Below are positions 33,066 to 41,321 of a stretch of 64,000 nucleotides of DNA, piece after piece (positions within the stretch are counted from its first letter, which is position 1; each line of letters opens with the position of its first letter). Both the position numbers and the translations under genes were made by a program. Origin of the DNA: JBBRGK01 sp036741355 (GTDB lineage: Bacteria > Chloroflexota > Dehalococcoidia > CAUJGQ01); NCBI GenBank assembly GCA_036741355.1, contig DAINSK010000019.1, positions 1 through 64,000 of the forward strand. The letters run 5' to 3'. The notes beneath the pieces are model-generated. The model searched no databases. It was not told the origin of the DNA and was given only the letters and a program-made list of their open reading frames with translations.

Positions 33066-35012
33066 TCATAGAGCGCGCCCGACACGGTTGCCATCGCGCG
33101 TCGCGTAGAGGATGCGCCGCGGCGCCACGGCGTCGCCGACCAGGTGGAGTTCCTTCACGCGGCCCTCGAGCTCGTCATAAAGCGCGCCGTTGGCGCGGCC
33201 GCCGCACGCAACGACGATTTCATCGGCTTCGACCGTCCACTCCTCGCCGCTGTAGACGTGGTAGAGCGTGACGGCAGAACCACTGACCGACCGTACCCAG
33301 GTCAGCGGTGTGAGGGTCACGCCCTTGCCGAGCAGGATCGGATACAGTACGACGATCGTGTTGTGTTCGATCTCGTGGCCGAGGAAGCGGTGCATGGAAA
33401 CCACCTCCACCTTTTTCCCGGCATTGGCGAGATAGTCTGCGGTGCTCAGCGCCTGCTGGTGGTGCTCATCGGCGAGGAGGAGCACGCGCTGCCCGAGGGC
33501 ATCGGCATTGTCGTATACCTCACGCACCTCGTGCACCGAGGCGGTCCGGAGGCCGGGGATGTCGTCGGGGAAGCTCGGCAGGGAGCCCGTGGCAATGACC
33601 ACCGCATCGGGGCTCTCGCCCAGGATGGTCTCAACGGTGGCTTCGGTGCTGAGACGGACTTCCACCTTGAGGCGCTGCATCTCGTGGCTGAGGTAGCGCA
33701 CCGACTCGGCCAGGTCGATGCGCAGGGGCGCCTTCGCCGCGACGCTGACCAGGCCGCCGAGTGTGTCGCTCTTCTCATAGAGTGTGACGCTGTGGCCGCG
33801 CTCGGCCGCCACGCGTGCGGTCTCGAGGCCGGCCACACCGCCTCCCACGACGACGACGCGCTTCCTGGTTGAAGCCGGCACGAGCACGGCCTCGCGTTCG
33901 AAGCCGATCGATGCGTTGACGGTGCAGCCGATGCCGATCGGCAGACCCATCGAACCCCGGCCCCAGCAGGCTTCGTTGCAGGCCGTGCACTTGCGGATCT
34001 CATCCACCCGCCCCTCGCGCGCCTTATTGGCGAACTCGGGGTCGGCGATGATCGCGCGATTCATCGCCACCATGTCCGCATAGCCGCTGGCGATGATGTC
34101 CTCCGCCTGCTGGGGGTCGTTGATGCGCCCTACGGCAAAAACCGGGATATTCACCACCTCTTTGATCCCGGCGGCCACGTGCACGAATGACCCCAGCGGG
34201 AAGTACATGGGCGCGATGATCGTTTCCATCGTGTAGTAGTTGCCAACGCTGATATCGAGGTAGTCCAGCTTGCCCGATGCCGCGATCGGCGCCAGCATGC
34301 GCTGCGACTCCTCAATCGTCAGCCCCCCCTGGACGAACTCGTCAGCGCTGAAGCGCATGCCCACGGTGTAGTCGCTGCCGACGGCTGACCTAACTGCATC
34401 GACGACTTCGTCGACGAAACGAGCACGATTCTCGAGGCTGCCGCCGTACTCGTCGTCACGATGGTTGGAGAACCCGGAGGCGAAGGCCGTGATCAAGTAG
34501 CCGTGGGCGCCGTGGATCTCGATCCCGTCGCAGCCGGCTTCCTGCACGCGCTTGGCGGCGAAGGCGTAGGACTCGATCATCTCCTCGATCTCTGGCTTCT
34601 CCATCGCATGTGCGATGCGCCAGTCCCTGGGTGTAGCCATGGCGGAGGGCGCCCAGACCGGGCGCCCTCCCAGCCCGCCGGCCTGGGCGCCGCCGTGCCA
34701 GAGCTGAACGACGAAGTGCGATCCGTGCTTGCGCACTGCTTCGCCGGCTTTGGCGTACACCTCGACGAAACGAGGGTGCTGAAAGGGCACGATAGTCGTG
34801 CCGGTCGTCGAATGCACCGGGGTGACTCCGCTTGCGACCATGCCCGTACCGCCCGCCGCTTTCGCTTCCCAGTAGGCGATCAGACGGTCCGTCGGCAGGA
34901 AATGCCGGTCCACGAAACCGGGAGCATGCGGAGGGCTGTAGATGCGGTTACGAACGGTCAACTTGCCGATCTGGATCGGCGAGAACAGGTGCGGGAAGCG
35001 CTCTGGAGCCAT
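33066..35012 (-). CDS. FMN/FAD/4Fe-4S ene-reductase (FadH/BaiCD-like), copy B
   Basis: A 648-residue paralogue of copy A and the first gene of the minus-strand cluster. The barrel has LFSPIQIGKLTVRNRIYSPP, VVQLWHGGAQAGG and GIEIHGAHGYLITAFASGFS; the iron-sulfur cluster motif is CTACNEACWG with a further cysteine in IGCTVNA; the FAD and NAD sites are VVGGGVAGLETARVA and VVIATGSLPSFPDD. The H-G-A-H-G-Y segment is conserved in dienoyl-CoA reductase-like enzymes. ATG 35012 has GGAGGG six bases upstream; the open frame back to 35300 is rejected as 5' leader. Confidence 0.9.
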   Translation of the reverse strand: MAPERFPHLFSPIQIGKLTVRNRIYSPPHAPGFVDRHFLPTDRLIAYWEAKAAGGTGMVASGVTPVHSTTGTTIVPFQHPRFVEVYAKAGEAVRKHGSHFVVQLWHGGAQAGGLGGRPVWAPSAMATPRDWRIAHAMEKPEIEEMIESYAFAAKRVQEAGCDGIEIHGAHGYLITAFASGFSNHRDDEYGGSLENRARFVDEVVDAVRSAVGSDYTVGMRFSADEFVQGGLTIEESQRMLAPIAASGKLDYLDISVGNYYTMETIIAPMYFPLGSFVHVAAGIKEVVNIPVFAVGRINDPQQAEDIIASGYADMVAMNRAIIADPEFANKAREGRVDEIRKCTACNEACWGRGSMGLPIGIGCTVNASIGFEREAVLVPASTRKRVVVVGGGVAGLETARVAAERGHSVTLYEKSDTLGGLVSVAAKAPLRIDLAESVRYLSHEMQRLKVEVRLSTEATVETILGESPDAVVIATGSLPSFPDDIPGLRTASVHEVREVYDNADALGQRVLLLADEHHQQALSTADYLANAGKKVEVVSMHRFLGHEIEHNTIVVLYPILLGKGVTLTPLTWVRSVSGSAVTLYHVYSGEEWTVEADEIVVACGGRANGALYDELEGRVKELHLVGDAVAPRRILYATRDGNRVGRAL

Positions 35013-35156
35013 CGGCGACCCTCCGAAACACAGCGCCCCTGTGCCGCGCTGAGGCGCTGGGGCGGCGCTTGCGTGTGGCGCCTCTGGCCTGCGGCCACAG
35101 TTGGCAGAGCCTGTTGAACCTGTTCGGAGTGTGGCCCGCCCTCGGTGAAGCTGGTT

Positions 35157-35170
35157 ATGATCTGGATCAT
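35157..35170. promoter_or_regulatory. Perfect inverted repeat, possible operator
   Basis: ATGATC-TG-GATCAT is a perfect 6-2-6 inverted repeat about 145 bp upstream of the first cluster gene. A weaker palindrome, GAACCTGTTC, is at 35116-35125. The location between divergent genes fits regulator binding, but no factor can be assigned. Confidence 0.35.
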
Positions 35171-35342
35171 GTTTAGGCCGCGTTGCAGGTTCGGCCGTAC
35201 GCAGGCTACCGCCCCTTGCCACGGAGCCGCGGATCGAGCACGTCGCACAGCCCATCCCCAAACTCAACGACCGACGGAGCGGTGGGGAGTTACGGGGCAA
35301 TGCAGCGCGCCTCGGGTGCTATACTCGCCGTATCAGGCACGT

Positions 35343-35359
35343 ATGTTTATTTCACACAT
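35343..35359. promoter_or_regulatory. ATGT-N9-ACAT inverted repeat upstream of padR
   Basis: The half-sites ATGT and ACAT are separated by nine bases, immediately before the GGGAG ribosome-binding site of padR. PadR-type repressors typically bind ATGT-N8-ACAT, so this could be an autoregulatory operator with a non-standard spacer. It lies about 20 bases downstream of the putative -10 box. Confidence 0.4.
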
Positions 35360-35373
35360 AGGGAGCCAGCGCG

Positions 35374-35811
35374 ATGCCCAGGAAGTCCGGCAAGAGGCCG
35401 GCGCAAACGGCATCGGAGCCGGCACCGGACGTACAACCGGGCGCGCCTGTTGCGGGTTTCGGATTCCCAACACCGCCACGCGATCTGGTCACGGCCTACC
35501 TGTTGCTGCTGCTGCGGAACTGGAACATGCACGGCTATCAGTTGATGCGGCAGTTGATGATGTTTGGCTACCGGCCCACCGATCCCGGCAGCATCTACCG
35601 CCAACTGCGCCAGCTAGAGAAGCAGGGATTCATTCTATCCTCGTGGGAAACCGGAGAAGCAGGGCCGGCGCGGCGGACGTACACACTGACCGACGCGGGA
35701 CAGGCGTTTCTCGGAACCTGTGCGGCGGCGATAGAGAACTATCAAAAGACGCTGAAGTTCTGGAGCGACATGTATTCGGGTGTGATCAATCCCCGTCAAA
35801 CGGAAAAGTAA
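35374..35811 (+). CDS. PadR-family transcriptional repressor, PhaQ-like
   Basis: A 145-residue PadR regulator. The winged helix begins near residue 38 (DLVTAYLLLLLRNWNMHGYQ), with the recognition region DPGSIYRQLRQLEKQGFI and the wing GPARRTYTLTDAG. The HGYQLM and SSWETGEAGPARR pattern is close to PhaQ-type polyhydroxybutyrate-responsive repressors. The first 35 residues are Pro/Ala-rich. It is divergent from the catabolic cluster and nine bases before the next plus-strand gene, so either could be its target. Confidence 0.9.
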   Translation: MPRKSGKRPAQTASEPAPDVQPGAPVAGFGFPTPPRDLVTAYLLLLLRNWNMHGYQLMRQLMMFGYRPTDPGSIYRQLRQLEKQGFILSSWETGEAGPARRTYTLTDAGQAFLGTCAAAIENYQKTLKFWSDMYSGVINPRQTEK

Positions 35812-35820
35812 CGGTCGGCC

Positions 35821-36915
35821 GTGTTCCGTGATGCTCGCACGGTTGTGCCCCATCTGCCTGCGCCTCCGGCCCACCCGCCGGGGTTCTGGCAACGCGACTC
35901 TTCATATCCTCGACCGTTGACGCCATTCGCTACCGAGTGGCTCGTCCCCGCTCACAACCGGTCGAGCAAGGCGGCACTTGCCGTAATGAGCGCGATGATA
36001 GACCGCGTCGAGCTACGCGAGATCGAAGGCTACATCTACCGACGTACGGTCCTCTTTGGACCGCTGCAGGCGCCCTCGGCCCTGGCTCGGCCAATCGCCA
36101 GGTTCGTGCTTCGAATTCGGCCTTCCACCCGTAAACGGCTGGCCGGAGCGTTGCGGGTAATGCGGGACCGCGCCTACATGGAGTCGCTGGATCGCTGGGA
36201 TAGCCATTTCAAATCGCGCTTGACCGGGGAAATCGACCGCCTCGGGGATATTCCCCTGGGACCGGTTGACGACAGGTCGCTGGACGCACATGCAGACGCT
36301 GTACTGCGACTGTCGCTCGAAGGAAGCCGCCTCCGTGAACAGGTCCGCGCCGCCGCGTGGATAACCGTCGGGCGGTTCATCTCCAACTGCGGGACGTCAC
36401 TGTCTTACGACGCGGAGAGGTGCATGGCGCTGATCAACACCGCGGGAGAAGAACCAAACCAGATAATGCAGACAGCGAGGCAGGCGCTGCCGAAAACCGC
36501 CCGAACAGGATTTGACGAGCAGCTTGCAACCGCCGGGCGGGCGGCTACCGCGCGTTCCGACAGCTATCTCCTCGCCATTGAGCGGCCCTTGACACTGGGC
36601 CGTGCGGTGCTCATGGAGATAGGACGCCGCATGTGCGAGCGCGACCAGCTCAACACGACGGAAGACGCAGAGTTCCTTTCGATCGACGAAGCGCGTGCCG
36701 CACTACGAGACGGCGCCCGCCGGCAAGAAACCGTTGGGGCTCGCAGGTCGGCGTGGAGGCAAGAGAGTGGCCGGCAGCCGACTGAGACTTTCGGAGAGCG
36801 GCCAGGTGGCCCGCCCTCCCAGCTCTATCCCCGAGACGTTCGTGAGATGACGGCGGCGCTCCTGTTGGGGATTCGAGTCCTGGAAAGCGAACCATCGAGG
36901 TCTGGCGGAGAATAA
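35821..36915 (+). CDS. PEP-utilising-enzyme-like protein lacking the mobile histidine domain
   Basis: A 364-residue protein. The N-terminus, FWQRDSSYPRPLTPFATEW, resembles the linker segment of phosphoenolpyruvate-synthase and rifampicin-phosphotransferase-like proteins, and the region GRAVLMEIGRRMCERDQLNT then DAEFLSIDEARAAL matches the part just before their phosphohistidine domain. The ATP-grasp domain and the swivelling domain with the catalytic histidine are both absent. It could be a fragment retained for another role. The GTG start lies nine bases after padR and has only a weak ribosome-binding site. Confidence 0.6.
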   Translation: MFRDARTVVPHLPAPPAHPPGFWQRDSSYPRPLTPFATEWLVPAHNRSSKAALAVMSAMIDRVELREIEGYIYRRTVLFGPLQAPSALARPIARFVLRIRPSTRKRLAGALRVMRDRAYMESLDRWDSHFKSRLTGEIDRLGDIPLGPVDDRSLDAHADAVLRLSLEGSRLREQVRAAAWITVGRFISNCGTSLSYDAERCMALINTAGEEPNQIMQTARQALPKTARTGFDEQLATAGRAATARSDSYLLAIERPLTLGRAVLMEIGRRMCERDQLNTTEDAEFLSIDEARAALRDGARRQETVGARRSAWRQESGRQPTETFGERPGGPPSQLYPRDVREMTAALLLGIRVLESEPSRSGGE

Positions 36916-36929
36916 CGTCGCCGGGCTGG

Positions 36930-37265
36930 TCAGGAGCTAAGCTCGCCGGTCGTGTCCACTATTCGTGGCCGCTTCTCCATGTGGTTGAGATGCTCTTCCA
37001 ACACGTCGTGAGGCACGAGCTTGACGAAGAGCCAGAGCCCGAGCGCTGCTACGATCAGGTTGTCAAATCGTCGAACGATGGGTAGCCACTTCGGCAGAAT
37101 GTTGAACGGTGAGATCACGTAGGCGATTACGAGGATCAACGGCAGCTTGGCGATCTGTGAGACCCCCGGGTCGCGGCGCAGCCGCCAGGCAAGACGGACC
37201 TTGCGGCGCAACGGTAGCCTGCGGAGGCGCACGAGATGGTCATCGCGGTCGTCTCTTAACGTCAT
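36930..37265 (-). CDS. DUF1232 (YkvA-like) membrane protein
   Basis: A 111-residue protein from ATG 37265 with AAGGA upstream. The DUF1232 signature is IAYVISPFNILPKWLPIVRR, forming part of two hydrophobic helices, after a basic N-terminus. The function of this family is unknown. A longer open frame to 37457 has no family resemblance. It is convergent with the PEP-enzyme-like gene. Confidence 0.8.
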   Translation of the reverse strand: MTLRDDRDDHLVRLRRLPLRRKVRLAWRLRRDPGVSQIAKLPLILVIAYVISPFNILPKWLPIVRRFDNLIVAALGLWLFVKLVPHDVLEEHLNHMEKRPRIVDTTGELSS

Positions 37266-37314
37266 GACCAAATTCCTTTTCGAGGGTCTAAATGTTCGAC
37301 GCAGGTATGACACA

Positions 37315-37794
37315 TCATCCGAATGTACTGGGAATGAGGCCGTTACAGCCGGATGAGTCCGATGTATCGACCTTCCATGAGCCGCCGTCTTTGACGAACG
37401 GCATCGGCACAGGCGGCGTGTCTGGAATTGACGCCACGCCGGTAGCAAAGACGACATTGGCGGTCGCTTTGTTACCGCTCACCGACACGCCGCTGACGCT
37501 TTTGACCGAGAGCTTTGCGCCCGCCGCCTGCATTTGTTGACGAAGCGTGCCGACCGTGTCTTTGGCGTCTTTGTCGCTACAGGTTCGGCGCGCCGAGGCA
37601 GGCACGTCGTCGTCAAGGATCGCCTTTGCGTCGCCATTGTTGATGTGATTCACGACGCTGTCCACGCGACTGCGAATCTGTGTGGCGTCGCTATTTCCAG
37701 ACTTGCCATTGGCATTGTTGTTGGTGCCGCCGCCGCAAGCGGCGATAAATACCAGCAGCACGGCCACGCCGGCCGCGCCCAAAAACTTCGTCAC
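37315..37794 (-). CDS. Putative lipoprotein with nuclear-transport-factor-like C-terminal region
   Basis: A 159-residue secreted lipoprotein: GTG 37794 starts a lipoprotein signal (FLGAAGVAVLLVFIAAC) with the cysteine followed by GGGTNNNANG, a typical linker. The mature part (TQIRSRVDSVVNHINNGDAK, then KATANVVFATG and GGSWKVDTSD) resembles small SnoaL/NTF2-like lipoproteins common in actinobacteria and Chloroflexota, but assignment is weak. It probably sits on the outer face of the membrane. Confidence 0.65.
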   Translation of the reverse strand: MTKFLGAAGVAVLLVFIAACGGGTNNNANGKSGNSDATQIRSRVDSVVNHINNGDAKAILDDDVPASARRTCSDKDAKDTVGTLRQQMQAAGAKLSVKSVSGVSVSGNKATANVVFATGVASIPDTPPVPMPFVKDGGSWKVDTSDSSGCNGLIPSTFG

Positions 37795-37897
37795 ACGCTT
37801 GTGCTCCTGATGCTGCTGTCCCAATTGTAACAACAGCACGGTCCAATGCAGGAACAAGAGCGCGAGGGGGTTGGTCCTGATATCCAGGTCGCGGAGT

Positions 37898-38713
37898 TTA
37901 ACTCTTCGCCCTGACCAGTCCGCCGGCAGAATCTGTCTCTTCGACCTCGCCGATGAAGTCGAGCACGGCCTGATTGAACTCCCGCGGTTTTTCGAAGTAC
38001 GCGGAATGGCCGGCTGCTGGAATCACGCGAAATCGCGCACCGGTCGCCAGCGCTGCGGCGCGCTCGACGATCTGGGGCGGCGTGATCGCGTCGTGCTCGC
38101 CGACAAGGAACAGCACCGGAACGCCGCTTTGGGCGAGGGCGTTCGAAAACGTTCCGCGATATCCGGGCTGCAGGGCCAGGAAATCCGCCGGTCGCTTGGG
38201 ATTCAGCCGGTTAATCTCGCGGTACAGGAATGCGAGTTGGGGATTACATTCGACGAAGCCGGGCGAGAGCGAACGCGCCATCAACGTGCGGCTCTCCTCC
38301 GGCAGCGAGTGCGTGTGCTTGCGCTGCATCGCCCGCACGTCGTCGTCGACCGAACCGCCGGTGCTGCCGGCGAAGACGACGCCGCGCAGCCGCTCCGGCG
38401 CCCGCCGGATCAGGCCGGCGGCGGTGCGCCCTCCCATTGACTGCGCGATCACGAAGAAGCGGCGTATCTTCAGTCGGTCGACGAGCGCAATCACGTCCGC
38501 CGCGAACTGGACACGGCCGCCACCGGCGACATCGCGTGACAGACCGAATGCTCGGTGGTCAAACGTCACGCAGCGGAAACGCTCCTGGAACGCAGGCACC
38601 TGTTGCCACCAACTGAGGTGATTGCCGCCGGCGCCATGGGCGAAGACGAGTGCCGGCCCGGTACCGTGGCTTTCGTAATACAGTTCAATGTCGTTCACGT
38701 TGGCAAAAGGCAT
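37898..38713 (-). CDS. Alpha/beta-hydrolase-fold protein
   Basis: A 271-residue hydrolase. The oxyanion region is FAHGAGGNHLSWWQQVPAF, the nucleophile elbow is AQSMGG (Ser in place with Ala as the first residue of the usual G-x-S-x-G), the acid lies in LVGEHDAITPP and the histidine in AAGHSAYFEKP, so the triad is complete. ATG 38713 gives MPFANVNDIELYYESHG, a common start of this group; the frame back to 38803 is rejected. The substrate is unknown. Confidence 0.88.
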   Translation of the reverse strand: MPFANVNDIELYYESHGTGPALVFAHGAGGNHLSWWQQVPAFQERFRCVTFDHRAFGLSRDVAGGGRVQFAADVIALVDRLKIRRFFVIAQSMGGRTAAGLIRRAPERLRGVVFAGSTGGSVDDDVRAMQRKHTHSLPEESRTLMARSLSPGFVECNPQLAFLYREINRLNPKRPADFLALQPGYRGTFSNALAQSGVPVLFLVGEHDAITPPQIVERAAALATGARFRVIPAAGHSAYFEKPREFNQAVLDFIGEVEETDSAGGLVRAKS

Positions 38714-38976
38714 GATCACATCCCGGCGGCGACATCCGCGCACTGCATTATAGAAACCCGGCCGGGACGATCCGCTATGATCCTGGCCTGGTTCGCTCGC
38801 CACTGCTTGCGCGCCGAGAAAGCCCCGTCGCCGCCCGACCGCCGACTGTCAGCGTTTGCACACGCACCGCGTTGACGCCTTCACAGTAGCGCTCGACGAG
38901 CCGGAGGTATACTAGGATGCGATCAAACCTTTCAGCGACCATCCGCTGGTCGGTTCGCGCCGGGTGAGGCGCAGCT

Positions 38977-39183
38977 ATGACGGACGAAGCCTGCTACTTT
39001 TCGCAGCGTGACGCAGACCGAATGCTAGCCAAACTGCAGGCGTTCGTAGACCAGCTGCCGGTCGGAGAGGCGGTGATTATGGCGAGCATTCCCGAGCGCG
39101 CCCCGGAGCCCCGCCAGGTCGAGGGTTACGTGACGTCAGCAACGGGAGCCTGGTTTTCCTCCTCGGCGGCCCGATCCCAGTGA
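38977..39183 (+). CDS. Small hypothetical protein
   Basis: A 68-residue open frame with a GAGG site seven bases before the ATG. It starts MTDEACYFSQRDADRMLAKL and predicts a short helical N-terminus. I do not recognise it, and there is no clear family motif. An overlapping antisense frame at 39126-39407 is less likely. Confidence 0.4.
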   Translation: MTDEACYFSQRDADRMLAKLQAFVDQLPVGEAVIMASIPERAPEPRQVEGYVTSATGAWFSSSAARSQ

Positions 39184-39371
39184 GGCGCCCGTGACAACGC
39201 GCACCGGCGTTGGCTCGGGGGCGTCGCGGACCGGGCGGCTCCTGATCGCCGCGCGGCCGGCGGGCGCACAGGCGCAGACCGCCCCTGCCCGAGATCCGTA
39301 GCTGGCGATGGTGTGGCCGCTACGCTAGAACGCGGGGATAGCGACGGAGGGTCCAGAAAGGAGCCGGTCTG

Positions 39372-40421
39372 ATGGGTTTCACAACGACGGTCGGAACCCG
39401 CGCTCAACAGCTTGTGGCGTCGTTGCTAGGGGTGGCCGGCGCCGTGCTCGTATTAATGACTCCGCTTGGTGCCGCGCCACCGGCCCACGCCGGGCCGCTG
39501 GCCGCATGCTCCGCTCCGATCTCAGATGCGCAACTGCAGTCGCTCCAGTTGGCGGCCGAGAACAGGCTCTGGATCGTACGCCAGCTAGCGGAATCCCTGC
39601 CGGGCGCGGTGGTGAGCTATGAGATTCAGCGCGTGCTCCAGGGTCTCGATTACGACTTTCTCGCCGACCAGGTGATCTCATTGGATTACCAGATCCTCGC
39701 TGACCTTGCCGTTGTCAAAGACTAAGTCACGCCGGGCGAGTACGCCAGCAGTCTCGGCGCGGTCATGGCCCAGGCGCTCACGGCAGAAGAGGACGTGTAC
39801 ACGTTCGCGGCCGCGCTGGGAACGCCCGCTGCAGTGGCGTTACACTTCGCCATGATCGACCTCCAAGCAGCCTGGACAGATCTGCAGGGCGCGGTCATCC
39901 TGCAGGCCCAGCAGCTCACCGCGGGACCTGCGGCTTGCAACACATCCCTTGACGCCTGTGTGCTTGTGGCGCCGGCCGACGCGGAGGCCGTATTAGGGGC
40001 GCTCGATCCCAGTGGCCCGTCGAGTGCGATGGCCGTGCCGGAACCGCCAGCCGGTTTCCTGGAGAGCTCCACGTGCGAATACCGCCGCCGCAGCATCGGC
40101 ATCCTCCAAGTTTTTGTCGGTCGCTTCAACGACAGCGAAACGGCCGACGCCGGGATGCAGCAGCTGATACAAGCACTCAATTCCAGCCAACCGGTGACCC
40201 CGGTGGCCCAGGCGGCCGTCTCCGGTCTCGGTGATGAAGCGATTAGTGCGAGCGCGACGCTGCCCGCGCCGATCGGCGGCGGCGAGTTCGCGGCGCTGTT
40301 CGTTCGTAAGGGCTCGGTGGTTTTTTTCCTCGTTGCAGCTGTCAACGCGGACGGGGCACCGGCGGGCCTGGTTGCCAGAGTGCAGAACCTCGGTGAGAAG
40401 GTCGTTGGCAAGCTGAATTGA
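39372..40421 (+). pseudogene. Secreted protein gene interrupted by an in-frame TAA
   Basis: ATG 39372 opens a 117-codon frame with a signal peptide (LVASLLGVAGAVLVLMTPLG, cleavage near AHAGP). It ends at TAA 39723-39725, yet the same frame continues without another stop to 40421; readthrough would give about 349 codons. The second part has a cysteine-containing domain (ACNTSLDACVLVAPADAEAV and STCEYRRR) that resembles the DUF3558-like lipoprotein encoded next and has no signal of its own. This supports one gene with a nonsense mutation, a sequencing error, or two genes if translation restarts at ATG 39765. Confidence 0.65.
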
Positions 40422-40429
40422 GGGCCGAC

Positions 40430-41023
40430 ATGGAACCGATAACTATCGCTCGGGGACGCTACTTGCTCGGAGTCATGATCTGCGCAGGCGTGTTTGCCTC
40501 AGCCTGTGGTGGCGCCGGCAACACCTCTGTTAGTAAACCGGCGCCGACTCAGTCGCCGTTGACGGTGGTAGCGGCGGCGGCGGTCAACACGCCGTCTTCA
40601 GCCGCCGGAGCACGAGCTAGTGCAGCAACCTCGAACCAGGTTCAGGGCGCCGATACATGTGCGCTGGTGACGAAGGCCGACGCCGAAGCGGCGGTGGGGG
40701 AGCCCGTTGGTGCGCCCACGTTGATACGCAATACCTCCTCGGACTCGTTGTGCACGTACAAGTCTGCCGGCGGCACCGCATACCTGAACGTGCATATCTG
40801 GCACTGGCCTGATGTCGCCACCGCTGCTAACACGTTTCACCAGTATCAGAGCACCGGTCAGCCGCTCGCCGGTCTGGGCGACCAGGCGGTTGCTACTTCC
40901 GGGTACATCCTGGTGCAGAAAGGGGCCGTTCTGCTCGAAATAGCTCTGCTGGGGCAGAGCAAGCAGGCGGATCCCGCTGGGGCCATCAAGACGCTTGCTG
41001 CGAAGCTGCTTGCGCAACTTTGA
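40430..41023 (+). CDS. Putative DUF3558-like lipoprotein
   Basis: A 197-residue lipoprotein. The signal ends in the lipobox FASAC, followed by GGAGNTSVS. The mature domain reads DTCALVTKADAEAAVGEPVG, then CTYKSAGGTAYLNVHIW and GLGDQAVATSGYILVQKGAV, the two-cysteine pattern seen in DUF3558 proteins. It resembles the second half of the preceding interrupted gene, so the two are tandem paralogues. ATG 40430 is preceded by GAGGG and lies eight bases after the previous stop. Confidence 0.75.
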   Translation: MEPITIARGRYLLGVMICAGVFASACGGAGNTSVSKPAPTQSPLTVVAAAAVNTPSSAAGARASAATSNQVQGADTCALVTKADAEAAVGEPVGAPTLIRNTSSDSLCTYKSAGGTAYLNVHIWHWPDVATAANTFHQYQSTGQPLAGLGDQAVATSGYILVQKGAVLLEIALLGQSKQADPAGAIKTLAAKLLAQL

Positions 41024-41321
41024 CCCTGACGACGGTGTGCGCTCAGGCGGCGCTCGTCCGTTTCCGTATCAGGCGCCATGATGGCAGCCGCACACCGGAC
41101 CCGCGATCTCCGAAGAAACCCTGTAAAAATCTTCCTGGGTTAGCGGCCTGCGCGGACGCTGTGCTTCGAATAACGGTAATCATGTGAAGTCGCCCACACT
41201 GGCGGTCGTGGCGAGGCCGTGGAAGACTTCGTGGAGGCTGCTCCGTGTCGATCGGCCGAACCGCGCCGCCGCCGTCCCATGTGCTGCGGCCGCCCACTGT
41301 CCTCCCGGTAACGCTGGCCGT

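Larger units (their letters stand above)
35013..35373. promoter_or_regulatory. Divergent regulatory region between the catabolic cluster and padR
   Basis: This 361-bp stretch separates the minus-strand cluster from the plus-strand PadR gene. It holds at least three short inverted repeats (35116-35125, 35157-35170, 35343-35359) and a TATACT sequence at 35320-35325 suited to a -10 box for padR. The long minus-strand open frame across it lacks conserved sequence and is probably not translated. Confidence 0.55.

Noticed and set aside
35013..35300. N-terminal extension of ene-reductase copy B
   Set aside because: Arg/Pro-rich sequence with no family resemblance; ATG 35012 has GGAGGG at ideal spacing.
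39126..39407. Minus-strand 93-codon frame
   Set aside because: It overlaps two plus-strand frames, has no clear ribosome-binding site, and shows no conserved motif.
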